Assembly (NCBI GenBank): GCA_017854535.1
Contig: JAFMHL010000012.1
Coordinates: forward strand, 17,763-81,762
Direction: 5' to 3'
DNA length: 64,000 nt
Origin: Nitratireductor sp.
Lineage (GTDB): Bacteria > Pseudomonadota > Alphaproteobacteria > Rhizobiales > Rhizobiaceae
The notes beneath the pieces were generated by a model that searched no databases, was not told the DNA's origin, and saw nothing but the letters and a program-made list of their open reading frames with translations. Of the stretch, positions 46,733 to 56,395 are shown piece after piece. A program made the position numbers and the translations under genes. Each line of letters begins with the position of its first letter. Position 1 is the stretch's first letter.

Positions 46733-46945
46733 ATGGCTATGACTGGCACTGTAAAATTTTTCAACATGGACAAGGGTTTTGGCTTCATCACACCCGATGG
46801 CGGCGGCAAGGATGTGTTTGTGCATATCTCTGCGGTTCAGGCATCGGGCATGACCTCACTTGCTGAAGATCAGAAAGTGAGTTTCGATACGGAAGAAGAC
46901 CAGCGCGGCAAGGGCCCCAAGGCCGTCAATTTACAAAGCGCATAA
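46733..46945 (+). CDS. Cold-shock domain protein (CspA family)
   Basis: It is a 70-residue single-OB-fold RNA/DNA chaperone. The two RNA-binding motifs are nearly standard: [12 protein letters not shown] (RNP1) and DVFVHISAV (RNP2). The usual NxxKGFGFI start here has Met-Asp (FNMDKG) in place of the common Asn-Thr/Pro residues. ATG at 46733 with GGGA 8 nt upstream; open sequence further upstream is not protein-like. A 13-bp hairpin terminator follows. Confidence 0.95.
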   Translation: MAMTGTVKFFNMDKGFGFITPDGGGKDVFVHISAVQASGMTSLAEDQKVSFDTEEDQRGKGPKAVNLQSA

Positions 46946-46971
46946 GCAGGCTTTTGCTTTTTAAAATGTTT

Positions 46972-47013
46972 AGCCGGTTCCGCCAAAGCTCTATAGGCGG
47001 GGCCGGTTTTTTC
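46972..47013 (+). terminator. Terminator of the cold-shock gene
   Basis: AGCCGGTTCCGCC pairs over 13 positions (three G-U) with GGCGGGGCCGGTT around an 11-nt loop, followed by a T-run. Confidence 0.85.
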
Positions 47014-47050
47014 TTGGGTGAGACAGGCGAAGCTTTGCGTCTCGCATCTC

Positions 47051-47069
47051 CCTCCCCCTTGTGGGGAGG
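47051..47069 (+). repeat. Palindromic intergenic repeat, copy 1
   Basis: CCTCCCCCTTGTGGGGAGG, itself a near-palindrome (CCTCCCC/GGGGAGG around CTTGT). The same element recurs in reverse at 47176. Similar C-rich palindromes are common between genes in Rhizobiales. A flanking GAGAC/GTCTC pair at 47020-47043 may belong to it. Confidence 0.75.
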
Positions 47070-47175
47070 GATTAAGAGTGTGGGGCGTTAGAATAGCGAA
47101 CATTGAAAACCATCATGCCTAAACAGAAATGCGCACCCCCACCGTTTCACACTGCACTTCGTTTGCGTTCAACCG

Positions 47176-47194
47176 CCTCCCCACAAGGGGGAGG
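47176..47194 (-). repeat. Palindromic intergenic repeat, copy 2 (inverted)
   Basis: CCTCCCCACAAGGGGGAGG is the exact reverse complement of the copy at 47051-47069. The two bracket about 106 bp. Confidence 0.75.
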
Positions 47195-47724
47195 CAATAT
47201 GACCCGTCAATCTATTCAATCGGCCAAGACAAGCGAAGCGCCGTCGATGCGCGGCAGGCGTTTTTCAAAGAAAAGCGCTGAGAGCGGACGAGCTTGCGTA
47301 CTCACTCCACAGTTTCCCGCCAGCGGTTTGAAAAGCACGAAAACAGGGCGCAGACAAAACACCATACTGTTGATTTTTATAAGATGCTTTGACTGCACCC
47401 TGTCGGCGATTGGGCATCCGTGAGGACTTCCCTTGGCGCTGAAACTTCCTACTCTTCGAAAACAGATGGTCCAGTAATCCGGCATCTGTAATCTTAAAGT
47501 CGAACAACAATCGACTATCGCTCCTTAGTAAGCGACTGGCAGCTCCTTATCAGCTCCTCCCGCCATCAGCCATACGTTATGGCGTCAGGGGAGACACCGT
47601 TTTCTGCCTGATGATTACCGTCATGACCAGCATTTCGTATGGCAGAAACAGGCCCAGTTTATGGGAGCATTTTTGAAGGAGGATAAGTTTTTCAATTTTA
47701 ACATTTTTGTTTCAAAATTCACCC

Positions 47725-48084
47725 ATGGTAGATTTTCAAAAATCCAAATGGCGGGCCGGAAATGCAGAGGCTGATCGGCGCGCTCAACAGCTGAAGCAGC
47801 AGTTCAAAACTGTTTCCCAAACACGGATACCGGTAAAGAAAAACCGGAGCGGTTTCTTTTGGGGATGGATTATTGTTTCTCTAGCCCTTGGCGCTGTCGC
47901 CATCGCGTTTTATGACATCGAACAAAAACGCATTGCCGCCGATGAGGGAAAATTTGTCTATTTCCGTACTTGCAAAGAGGCTCTTATGGCTGGCGCTGCG
48001 CCGATTTTGCGTGGTCAACCTGGCTATGACTGGTGGCTGGACGCTGACAATGACGGCATCGCTTGTGAGCCATTTCCAAATTGA
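47725..48084 (+). CDS. Membrane protein with Excalibur calcium-binding domain
   Basis: The protein has 119 residues. A basic, glutamine-rich cytoplasmic start (RRAQQLKQQFKTVSQTR) is followed by one transmembrane segment (FFWGWIIVSLALGAVAIAFY) and a C-terminal Excalibur domain: YFRTCKEALMAGAAPILRGQ, then GYDWWLDADNDGIACEP, with the DxDxDGxxCE calcium loop and paired Cys. The domain would lie in the periplasm. An in-frame TTG at 47707 is an alternative start. No nuclease domain is present, unlike many Excalibur proteins. Confidence 0.85.
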   Translation: MVDFQKSKWRAGNAEADRRAQQLKQQFKTVSQTRIPVKKNRSGFFWGWIIVSLALGAVAIAFYDIEQKRIAADEGKFVYFRTCKEALMAGAAPILRGQPGYDWWLDADNDGIACEPFPN

Positions 48085-48114
48085 TGGCTTGCAGTGTCAT
48101 ACATTGCCATCCGC

Positions 48115-48568
48115 CTATATGGCTTTCCAGTCGTATTTTTCTTTCATATAGGCCGTACTTTCACTAACCATCTCTCCAAGCACATCAAGGTCAATTTTTG
48201 CCAGATTGGTAAGGTAGAGGCATGAAACAGAATGTTTGTGAGGGCCCAGCCTTGCCAAATATTCTTGAAAATCGCTGAAACCTGGAATGATATAGACAGC
48301 CATATGGGCTTTGCGGGGTTAAAATCCTGTGAGGAAAAATTCGCCTTCGCGCCCGCTTGCATATTTGTAGTGGTATTGGCCAAAACCGATGATTGCGCTG
48401 CCGGATTTTCCCGCCAATCCATCACCCCAAAAGGGTTGGATTTAGGCCCGTCCATTTTTCAAACAAGGGCAACAGCGTGCGAGCATCGCCGCGGCGTCGA
48501 TCCATTTCAACACCATCGATAAAAGCCCGCACATTGCCTTTGTAAGGCAGGGTTTTGTTTTCTGACAT
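48115..48568 (-). pseudogene. Degraded DUF1801 (YdhG-like) gene
   Basis: The ancestral protein can be followed across frames. SENKTLPYKGNVRAFIDGVE to GLNPT is in one frame. A shift within TTTTGGGG (about 48437-48444) is needed to continue with IIGFGQYHYKYASGREGEF, then FLTGF. An in-frame TAA follows at 48319-48321 where relatives have a codon, before PRKAHMAVYIIPGF and CLYLTNLAKIDLDVLGEM. These are recognisable DUF1801 blocks. With one frameshift and one stop codon, the gene is broken. DUF1801 proteins are small, of unknown function and often horizontally shared. Confidence 0.85.
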
Positions 48569-48682
48569 GACGGGATCATAGCAGAAATTGCGGTGTGTGG
48601 GGAGGGGGCTTCGGGTTGCGATCTGAGGAGACAGTTTACGACGCTTCAAAACTCAACAGGTGCGGATGGATAGGGGTATGGA

Positions 48683-48703
48683 TCGTCGGGTCAAGCCTGA
48701 CGA
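48683..48703. repeat. Palindromic intergenic element (single copy in window)
   Basis: TCGTCGGGTCAAGCCTGACGA is an imperfect palindrome of the GTCGGGTCAAGCCNGAC type that I know from intergenic regions of many alphaproteobacteria. It is distinct from the C-rich repeat at 47 kb. Confidence 0.55.
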
Positions 48704-48779
48704 TGACGATGTGCGAAAGAGTAAACTGACATCGCAATTCCAGTAGTTTTAAATTTAGCTAGTTATGCCTGCGAAAATA

Positions 48780-49840
48780 TCAATTTGTGAGTGACTTGCC
48801 ATAAGTTGTAAATAGCTTCGAACAGGTGGATTTGTTGTCAAGTACAAACTGGCCGACGCCAGAATTGATATATTTGTCAGTAAGGCATAAACGTCTGACC
48901 TGATCGGTGATGACTAATAAGTCGGGCTCTGATATTTCATACGCTGTTCCAAAAACTTGCCGAGTGTCTTTTTTTCGAGGTCCAGTGATTAGTCGTATAT
49001 TAGCCTCGTGGAATGCGTATCCCAAAAAGATTATTCTATCAGCAGATTCCACCGCTTGATAAATTTGCTCCAACTGGTTTTTATCTTCGATTTGCTCGGA
49101 GAAAGTTAATATTGATTTGGAAATGTCAAATAGGTGTCTCTTATCACCTTTTCCAAACTCTAAAGCGGGAAGATCTGAATTTTGCCAGGGGAGTTTCCCG
49201 ATTTGTCCGTATGGATGAAGGAAGGTTGCACTGGATACAATCTTTTGGGCTTCAGATTGTTCGATGCCGTAGTAGTTCGCTAGACTCTTTGCGAGAAAGA
49301 ACTCTAGACTACGATCGTAATTGAAAATTACAAAATTTAAGTTTCGAAAAATATTTGCAATTTCGCTTTTCTTTACACCTGCAGTTAGAGTTTGGCAGAA
49401 ATAATGTATCCAGTTTTCTTGGAATCGATCCCAAACGATTTCGTCAGAGTGTGGTTCTTTTTAAAATATTTCCAACATTTCTCCTCGGCATCAATTATTG
49501 TCGAAGCGATACCGAGTTTTGTAATTTTGGTTATATATTCATCTTCTTGAACCTCAATAAAATTGTCTATCGAGATTGCTTGAGCCATAGCTTTTGCTGT
49601 GTGCCAGCCGGCACGCACATATTTGTTGTACTCATCTGCTCCATCTTGAGTTCTATAATCAGAATATGACATTAACGCTTTTGCGATTGCTTTATCGCCG
49701 CGACTTACATGATTTGTGTGGCTTTCAAAACCAAGATTTACGGCAGATGAAATTTGCCCCTTAAGTGGATCACTTGTTGGAAAACCCAATTCCAAGCTTG
49801 CGCCTGCTCCAATTATAAATGTTGTCTTTGTTTTGTACAA
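48780..49840 (-). pseudogene. SIR2-like domain gene with a frameshift
   Basis: The N-terminal part starts at a TTG (49840) with AGGAAA upstream: TTFIIGAGASLELGFPTSDP is the SIR2-like NAD-binding start. That frame would end at 49385. The protein clearly continues in another frame: EIVWDRFQENWIHYFCQTLT, FVIFNYDRSLEFFLAKSL, ADRIIFLGYAFHEANIRLI, to a stop at 48780. Restoring one A in the A5 run (T5 on plus, 49458-49462) joins them into about 354 codons. SIR2-like proteins of this kind often act in phage defence by degrading NAD+. Whether the shift is real decay or a sequencing error cannot be told here. Confidence 0.8.
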
Positions 49841-49855
49841 ATACCGTTTCCTGTT

Positions 49856-49893
49856 CCAAAAAAAACCCGCCCGAAGTTTCCCTCGGACGGTTC
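49856..49893 (-). terminator. nrdJ terminator
   Basis: On the minus strand, CCGTCCGAGG pairs with CTTCGGGCGG around a short GAAA loop (with G-U pairs), followed by a run of seven U. Confidence 0.85.
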
Positions 49894-49937
49894 AATTATT
49901 CTCCAATCAAATCAAAGTACTACTTTGATTTGCGATG

Positions 49938-52900
49938 TTACGAACACCCGCTCGTTGAGCCGCATGTATCACATTTCTCACACGTGCCGTTGCGCACCAT
50001 GGTGAAGTTGCCGCATTCGCCGCATGAGTTGCCCGTATAGCCTTTCATCAAAGCTTTTTGGCGTTCAGCGCCAGCGTCGATTTTCTTGGCAACGACCTTT
50101 TCGCCAGCAGCGTCTTTGGTCGAGCGCGCTTCGACAATCGTTGTCTTGCGGGCTTCAGAAGAGGCGCTTTGAGCGTCGGAGAGCTTACCGATCATGTCCG
50201 AGACAGAGCCTGCTTCGTCGAGCTTTTCGGCCACTTCCGCTTCCTGATTGAAATCACGATGGAAAGCGTTTGGCTCTTCTTCCAATTCCAGTTTCAAAGC
50301 AGTTGCCTTGCTGCCGGAGGAGCCGATGGCTGTAACATTTGTTTTCTTTGATCCACCAGAAGAGGCAGAGCCTTTCGGGTCAGAGGTTCCGGTTGAAGGA
50401 ACGACGGAAGGAACAAATGCGCCGCGGGTCAGCCCCTTGGAAACTGTCTGTGCCCGTCCTTCAGCAACGCCTTTGCCAAGCGCTGTGTTGGAAAAGTCAG
50501 ACGTGTCCACATGGGCCAGGTCGCCGCGGTCGAGATAGGAAACAGCCAATTCGCGGAACACATAATCAAGGATCGATGTGGCGTTCTTGATCGCGTCATT
50601 GCCAATGACCATGCCCGCTGGTTCGAATTTGGTGAAGATGAAGGCTTCAACATATTCTTCCAATGGCACGCCATATTGCAGGCCGAGAGAAACGGCGATG
50701 GCGAAGTTGTTCATCATGGCGCGGAAGGCGGCGCCTTCTTTGTGCATGTCGATGAAAATCTCGCCGATACGGCCATCATTATATTCGCCTGTGCGCAGAT
50801 AGACCTTGTGTCCGCCAACATTGGCTTTCTGGGTGTAGCCTTTGCGGCGATCGGGCATTTTCTCACGGTCACGTACAGATTTTTCAACAACGCGCTCGAT
50901 GATTTTCTCTACGATCTTCTCGGTTACCTGCGTGGTGCGGGCAGCCATTGGCGCATCGATCAAATCGTCCATGGCATCTTCGTCTTCCTCGTCTTCGATG
51001 AGAGAGGCGTTGAGCGGCTGGGACAGTTTCGAGCCATCGCGGTACAGGGCATTGGCTTTCAAGGCCAGTTTCCAGGACAGCATGTAAGCGTCTTTACAAT
51101 CTTCAACGGTTGCCGAATTTGGCATGTTGATGGTTTTTGAAATCGCGCCGGAGATAAACGGCTGGGCTGCTGCCATCATTTCGATATGCGAGTTCACGGA
51201 AAGCGCACGCTTGCCGATCTTGCCGCATGGGTTGGCGCAATCAAAGACCGCAAGATGCTCGTCTTTAATGGCCGGAGCGCCTTCAAGGGTCATCGCGCCG
51301 CAAATGTGGATGTTTGCCGCTTCGATTTCCTTTTTGGTAAAGCCGATATGGGCCAGAAGATCGAAGTTCATATCGTCGAGCTGTTCTTGGGTCGCGCCAA
51401 GTTCATCACGGCAATAGTCTTCGCCAAGGGTCCATTTGTTAAAGGCGAATTTGATATCGAAAGCAGACTTCATCGCATCATTGGCTAGGGCGATTTTTTC
51501 ATTGCTGATACCTTTGGCTTTTAGGGAGCCAGGATTGATGTGGGGTGCCTGATTGAAATTACCGTGACCAACTGCGTAAGCCTCGATCTCGCCGATCTGC
51601 GCTTCGGTGTAACCTAGGGTGCGAAGGGCTTCTGGCACAGCGCGGTTGATGATTTTGAAGTAACCACCGCCGGCAAGTTTCTTGAATTTCACCAAAGCAA
51701 AGTCTGGCTCGATACCTGTTGTGTCGCAATCCATGACCAGACCTATCGTGCCAGTTGGGGCAATCACGGTTGACTGGGCGTTGCGGTAGCCGTTCTTTTC
51801 GCCAAGGGAGACAGCGCGGTCCCAAGCGGATTTTGCATGGGTAACAAGCTGTTTGCCTGAGATGCCTGATGCTTCACACGAGGTATGATCTAGTGGAACC
51901 GGGTTTACGGCCAGTTTCTCATAACCTTGAGCATTGCCATGGGCAGCGCGCTGGTGGTTACGCATGACGCGCATCATATGTTTGCCGTTGCGCTTATAGT
52001 CCGGGAAGGGACCAAGCTCACCGGCCATTTGAGCAGATGTCTCATAGCAGACGCCCGTCATGATCGCGGTGATGGCGCCACAAATCGCGCGGCCTTCATC
52101 TGAATCGTAGGAGATACCAGAGGTCATCAGCAATCCGCCGATATTGGCAAAGCCAAGACCTGTAGTACGGTATTCGTAAGATAGTTTCGCAATCTCTTTA
52201 GATGGGAATTGGGCCATCATTACGGAGACTTCAAGAACGATCATCCACAAGCGGCAGCCATGTTCGAAAGCTTCCACATCAAAGGCGAGGCGGTCTTCGG
52301 CTGAAGCGCGGGACTTGTCACGGAATTGCAAAAGGTTAAGCGAAGCAAGGTTGCAGGCTGTATCGTCCAGGAACATATATTCAGAGCACGGGTTTGAAGC
52401 GCGGATCGGGCCAGCCTCAGGGCAGGTATGCCAGTCGTTCATGGTCGTGTTGTAGTGAAGGCCCGGGTCAGCAGACTGCCAAGCGGCGGTGCCAATTTTC
52501 TCCCAAAGGTCTTTTGCCTGCAATGTTTTCATCACGCGGCCATCTTTACGAGCGGTCAGGTCCCAAGTGCCATTTGATTCAACAGCGCGCAGGAACTCGT
52601 CCCTGATGGAAACGGAGTTGTTCGAGTTTTGGCCTGCAACAGTCAGATAGGCTTCTGAGTCCCAGTCCGTGTTATAAACAGGGAAGGTGATATCTGTGTG
52701 GCCCTGTTTGGCAAGCTGGATAACGCGCTGAATATAGTTTTCAGGCACGGATGATTTTTTCGCAGCGCGGATTTCGCGTTTCAAAGCGGAGTTGATGTTC
52801 GGGTCAAAGCATTTGTCCGCATCGCCTTCGCAATTCACGCAGGCTTTCATAATCGCCTTCATGTGCTTGGAAACAACTTTGGAACCAGTGACGATAGCAG

Positions 52901-53813
52901 CAACTTTCTGCTCTTCCTTCACTTTCCAGTCGATATATTCTTCAATATCCGGGTGGTCGATATCAACCACGACCATTTTAGCGGCGCGGCGCGTAGTTCC
53001 ACCTGATTTGATAGCGCCAGCAGCACGGTCACCGATTTTCAAGAAGCTCATCAGGCCGGAAGATTTGCCGCCACCTGAAAGCGATTCGCCTTCGCCACGT
53101 AGGTAAGAGAAGTTTGAACCTGTGCCAGAGCCATATTTGAACAGGCGTGCCTCACGAGTCCAAAGATCCATGATGCCGCCTTCATTGACCAGATCATCGC
53201 CAACAGACTGAATGAAGCAGGCGTGAGGCTGCGGGTGCTCGTAAGAGGATTTCGATTTTACCAATTTGCCAGTGAACGGGTCGACATAATGGTGGCCTTG
53301 GGCCGGACCATCAATGCCGTATGCCCAATGAAGGCCAGTGTTGAACCATTGTGGCGAGTTCGGAGCGCAGCGCTGTGTAGCCAACATATGGGCCAATTCG
53401 TCGTAAAAGGCACGAGCGTCTTCTTCGGTGTCGAAATAGCCACCTTTCCAGCCCCAATAGGTCCAAGTGCCTGCTAAACGGTTGAAAACCTGTCTTGCGT
53501 CCATTTCAGGTGTGTAGCGCTGGTCTTCCGGCAGTTTTTCTAGTGCGGCAAGGTCAGCCTCGGAGCGCCACAACCAAGATGGTACAGTTGATTCTTCAAC
53601 GCGTTTCAATGCGGCTGGAACGCCAGCCTTGCGGAAGTATTTTTGAGCAAGAATGTCAGAAGCAACCTGGCTCCAAGCAGCAGGGACTGCAATATCGGCC
53701 AAACGAAATACGATGGAGCCATCAGGGTTTTTGATTTCACTGGTTGCCTGGCGAAACTCTAGACCCTCGTATGGAGTTTTGCCTTTAGTGGTGAACCGCC
53801 GTTCGATGCGCAT
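49938..53813 (-). CDS. nrdJ: Vitamin B12-dependent ribonucleotide reductase (class II)
   Basis: It reduces ribonucleotides to deoxyribonucleotides using adenosylcobalamin. The protein has 1291 residues. It starts [20 protein letters not shown]. Visible are [44 protein letters not shown] (the family's catalytic core), [20 protein letters not shown] and [16 protein letters not shown]. The C-terminal zinc-ribbon-like tail has CGECGNF and [13 protein letters not shown] with the redox Cys. Long class II NrdJ proteins of this architecture are typical of Rhizobiales. A tandem NrdR operator lies about 220 bp upstream and a terminator downstream. Confidence 0.97.
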   Translation of the reverse strand: MRIERRFTTKGKTPYEGLEFRQATSEIKNPDGSIVFRLADIAVPAAWSQVASDILAQKYFRKAGVPAALKRVEESTVPSWLWRSEADLAALEKLPEDQRYTPEMDARQVFNRLAGTWTYWGWKGGYFDTEEDARAFYDELAHMLATQRCAPNSPQWFNTGLHWAYGIDGPAQGHHYVDPFTGKLVKSKSSYEHPQPHACFIQSVGDDLVNEGGIMDLWTREARLFKYGSGTGSNFSYLRGEGESLSGGGKSSGLMSFLKIGDRAAGAIKSGGTTRRAAKMVVVDIDHPDIEEYIDWKVKEEQKVAAIVTGSKVVSKHMKAIMKACVNCEGDADKCFDPNINSALKREIRAAKKSSVPENYIQRVIQLAKQGHTDITFPVYNTDWDSEAYLTVAGQNSNNSVSIRDEFLRAVESNGTWDLTARKDGRVMKTLQAKDLWEKIGTAAWQSADPGLHYNTTMNDWHTCPEAGPIRASNPCSEYMFLDDTACNLASLNLLQFRDKSRASAEDRLAFDVEAFEHGCRLWMIVLEVSVMMAQFPSKEIAKLSYEYRTTGLGFANIGGLLMTSGISYDSDEGRAICGAITAIMTGVCYETSAQMAGELGPFPDYKRNGKHMMRVMRNHQRAAHGNAQGYEKLAVNPVPLDHTSCEASGISGKQLVTHAKSAWDRAVSLGEKNGYRNAQSTVIAPTGTIGLVMDCDTTGIEPDFALVKFKKLAGGGYFKIINRAVPEALRTLGYTEAQIGEIEAYAVGHGNFNQAPHINPGSLKAKGISNEKIALANDAMKSAFDIKFAFNKWTLGEDYCRDELGATQEQLDDMNFDLLAHIGFTKKEIEAANIHICGAMTLEGAPAIKDEHLAVFDCANPCGKIGKRALSVNSHIEMMAAAQPFISGAISKTINMPNSATVEDCKDAYMLSWKLALKANALYRDGSKLSQPLNASLIEDEEDEDAMDDLIDAPMAARTTQVTEKIVEKIIERVVEKSVRDREKMPDRRKGYTQKANVGGHKVYLRTGEYNDGRIGEIFIDMHKEGAAFRAMMNNFAIAVSLGLQYGVPLEEYVEAFIFTKFEPAGMVIGNDAIKNATSILDYVFRELAVSYLDRGDLAHVDTSDFSNTALGKGVAEGRAQTVSKGLTRGAFVPSVVPSTGTSDPKGSASSGGSKKTNVTAIGSSGSKATALKLELEEEPNAFHRDFNQEAEVAEKLDEAGSVSDMIGKLSDAQSASSEARKTTIVEARSTKDAAGEKVVAKKIDAGAERQKALMKGYTGNSCGECGNFTMVRNGTCEKCDTCGSTSGCS

Positions 53814-54031
53814 TTTATTCGTCCCTTTTTCTCTATCTTTTTTGCCGTTGCCATATGGCTTTTGACAAAATTCCGCCCCATGTTGGCGGTGTTACGTCAC
53901 CGACCTTGGATCAATCCCTGTTTTGCTTCCTGTTATTGCCTACATTTGGTGTTTTCAGATGCATCGACAGTTTATGATCCAAATGGACCAAGTTTTGAAG
54001 AAGCTCAGGTTTTCCTTGGCATGCAGGCCAC

Positions 54032-54078
54032 TCGCTATATCTTGTGTTCAGCTTATATGTAAACACTAAATATAGTAT
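54032..54078. promoter_or_regulatory. Tandem NrdR boxes upstream of nrdJ
   Basis: Two 16-bp sites resemble the NrdR consensus ACACWATATATWGTGT: TCGCTATATCTTGTGT at 54032-54047 and ACACTAAATATAGTAT at 54063-54078. Each agrees at about 13 positions. Their start-to-start spacing is 31 bp, three helical turns, which is the known arrangement for paired NrdR boxes. Confidence 0.8.
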
Positions 54079-54784
54079 TAATTTGCACTTAACGCCAGTC
54101 ATCCACAGACACATTTGATTGCCGGAAAAAACGTTGCATTTGATCAGGCAAAATCTTTGTCTGACTTCGCCAACACGCAGATTTATCCAGCTTTTCAGCA
54201 GCCGTTTCCGGCAGATGACAAAGCTTCGCCAAACAAAAAACCGATAGGTTTCCTGTCCGTTACGCTAAACTATGATGGAAAGAGCAAAAAAATACCTGGT
54301 GCTCAATATAACGTTGTTGCCAACGCCCCCCGTTGCCAAATCGTAGAACCGCCAACAACTTCACATTAGGGTGACTCGGTTTTCGTCGTCAAGCGGTTGG
54401 GGTCATAAAAATCCAACCTACTACATATTGTGTTTTGCTGTGGAAAACGGGGATAAAAAATTATTGGTATAAATCAAGCATTTGCCTGATTTTTAGAAAA
54501 TCAGATAATAAATTGGTTGCAATTTCAAAGATGATTGAAATCTGATTCTTTCGGACGGAGATGTATCTTTGGGTTGTGAGATTTTGAAGAATCTATTGAG
54601 CGTTGTTTGGTCCGGATTGGCGGAAAAAGAGGTAAAAAAAATGGGTTGTTTTCGCGGTTTCTTACAACCTCCTTTTTTCGACACTTTTAACCGCCTGATA
54701 TATCTGGATAATATAGGTGTAAGAAAAAGGTAAGGTTTGTGTGAGGAAATGACCGCTTAACCTAACGGCAGCTGGACCCACAAA
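54079..54784. other. Intergenic region nrdJ to GGDEF/EAL gene
   Basis: About 700 bp with no supported gene. An 84-codon frame at 54115-54369 starts with TTG, has no ribosome site and matches nothing I know. The rest is AT-rich and presumably carries the divergent promoters. Confidence 0.5.
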
Positions 54785-56380
54785 GTGCACCAGATTTTAA
54801 ATGAAACCCAAAATAAACGCATTGTTGCGCTTGCAAGTGCAGCTATTATTTTTGCTCTTTTTGCCCTTTGGCAATTGGGCAACAATATTTTTGTGGATGG
54901 AAAGTTTGTCGGTTTTGATGCAGCCAAGCAATATATCTATCTTTATTCCAGTTGCACCCTGATGCTTTGTGCGGTTGTTGTGATCACAATTCGCTCTTTT
55001 CAGGACAATGCCCATCTTAAATTCATAGCTTCACATGACCAGTTGACCAAATTACCCAATAAAGCACGTTTTTTGGAAAAACTAGATCATTCCAAAACCA
55101 GTGAAGGAGGCGTTGTCCTTCTTATTGATTTGATGCGGCTTAAAACTGTCAATTCTTCCATCGGCAGGAAAGGTGGCGATGAATTGCTGGCCGCATTTGC
55201 TGATCGTTTGCGCTTATTGTTGGAGACCCCGACAATTCTTTCGCGCATAGGCTCCAGTGTTTTTGGTGTTTTTGTGCCAGGGCTAAAGGAAGAGAAGAAT
55301 ATCCGTGAGTTGTCATCTCTCTTGCATCAAGCTGCAAAGCACCCCATCGAAATAGATGGAAAACAGATATTCCCGGGATTGCGTCAAGGCGCCTATGTTA
55401 TTTCAGATAAGAATGTTTCAGCTGATCAAGGGTTTAACCGCGCTGAATTAGCCTTGGCCGAATCCAAATTGTTTGGCGGCGAAGATTTCGTTCTTTATAG
55501 CGATCTGCTCGCCCACGATGTTGAAGCACGGTCGAGATTGGAAAATGAGTTTCGGCAGGTCATGGAGAATTCATCGCTTGAGGCTTATTTCCAGCCATTG
55601 ATGGCGAGTGACGGAAAGACGTTGATTGGCGTTGAGGCATTGGCCCGTTGGAAACATCCGAAAAAGGGATTTATTTCGCCCTCCAGTTTTGTGCCGCTGG
55701 CCGAAGAGTTGGGCTATGCGGGACAACTCGGCGAGCAAATCATGCGTAAAGCTTGTCTTGCCATCAAACCGTTTAGCAAGCTTAGACTTTCTGTGAATGT
55801 TTCGGCTAAACACTTCATGCAGCGTAATTTTGTTTCAGAAGTTGCAAATATACTGATGGAAACCAATTTTCCTCCGGAGCGATTAGAAATTGAACTGACG
55901 GAAAGCGTGTTTGTTAAAGACGCTTCTGGAGCAAATGAAATCATCGATGGCTTACAGCAATTGGGTATTTCGATTGCCCTTGACGATTTTGGCACTGGAT
56001 ATTCCGGCCTTTCATACCTCAACAAGTTGTCGATAGATCGGATCAAGGTAGATGCCGAATTCGTAAAAAATATTTCTGTTTCTGAAAATGCACGCTCTCT
56101 CGTCGGCTCTATCATTCAAATGGCAAAAGAGCGCCATTTTGCTATCACCGTTGAAGGTGTGGAAACCGAAGAACAGTTAGCACTGCTAAGTAAATATCCT
56201 GACCTTTGTTATCAGGGTTATTTGTTTGGTAAGCCGATGCCTATCCACGAACTCAGCCAGCACAAATTGATGGATATCATCAATTTCGAAAAGTTCATTG
56301 CAGACCGAGACCCTGATAGAGCGGTGAATGGTGTACATGCCGATGAAGAAGACGAAGATGAATATGAGCGCAGGGCCTAA
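54785..56380 (+). CDS. Membrane GGDEF-EAL protein, cyclic-di-GMP phosphodiesterase with degenerate GGDEF
   Basis: The protein has 531 residues. Two N-terminal transmembrane helices (IVALASAAIIFALFALW, LYSSCTLMLCAVVVITI) precede a GGDEF-like domain (about 80-245) beginning HDQLTKLPNKARFLEKL, where the signature is RIGSSVFGVFV instead of GGDEF, so cyclase activity is unlikely. The EAL domain (about 255-510) keeps its catalytic set: GVEALARWKHP, SVNVSAKHF, ELTESVF, LDDFGTGYSGL and VEGVETEEQL. It should hydrolyse c-di-GMP at the inner membrane. An acidic tail DEEDEDEYERR follows. The GTG start is the only option in frame; its ribosome site is weak. Confidence 0.9.
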   Translation: MHQILNETQNKRIVALASAAIIFALFALWQLGNNIFVDGKFVGFDAAKQYIYLYSSCTLMLCAVVVITIRSFQDNAHLKFIASHDQLTKLPNKARFLEKLDHSKTSEGGVVLLIDLMRLKTVNSSIGRKGGDELLAAFADRLRLLLETPTILSRIGSSVFGVFVPGLKEEKNIRELSSLLHQAAKHPIEIDGKQIFPGLRQGAYVISDKNVSADQGFNRAELALAESKLFGGEDFVLYSDLLAHDVEARSRLENEFRQVMENSSLEAYFQPLMASDGKTLIGVEALARWKHPKKGFISPSSFVPLAEELGYAGQLGEQIMRKACLAIKPFSKLRLSVNVSAKHFMQRNFVSEVANILMETNFPPERLEIELTESVFVKDASGANEIIDGLQQLGISIALDDFGTGYSGLSYLNKLSIDRIKVDAEFVKNISVSENARSLVGSIIQMAKERHFAITVEGVETEEQLALLSKYPDLCYQGYLFGKPMPIHELSQHKLMDIINFEKFIADRDPDRAVNGVHADEEDEDEYERRA

Positions 56381-56395
56381 TCGAACTGCTTCAAC

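Larger units (their letters stand above)
47014..47724. other. Gene-poor region with palindromic repeats
   Basis: About 710 bp. Two inverted copies of a 19-bp palindrome-like element lie at 47051 and 47176. From 47200 to 47700 there are open frames on both strands, but none reads like a protein and none has a ribosome site. An AGGAGGATAAG at about 47679 lies too far from any start to be assigned. Confidence 0.5.

Noticed and set aside
49450..49470. Programmed -1 frameshift in the SIR2-like gene
   Set aside because: The site reads TTT AAA AAG in the zero frame, not the X XXY YYZ type, and slipping would pair with TAA; a lost A is simpler.
53814..54100. Cobalamin riboswitch before nrdJ
   Set aside because: Looked for because the enzyme uses B12, but no B12-box-like sequence was found; the NrdR boxes explain regulation better.
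54115..54369. 84-codon frame between nrdJ and the GGDEF/EAL gene
   Set aside because: TTG start without a ribosome site, no recognisable family, lies in a promoter-like region.
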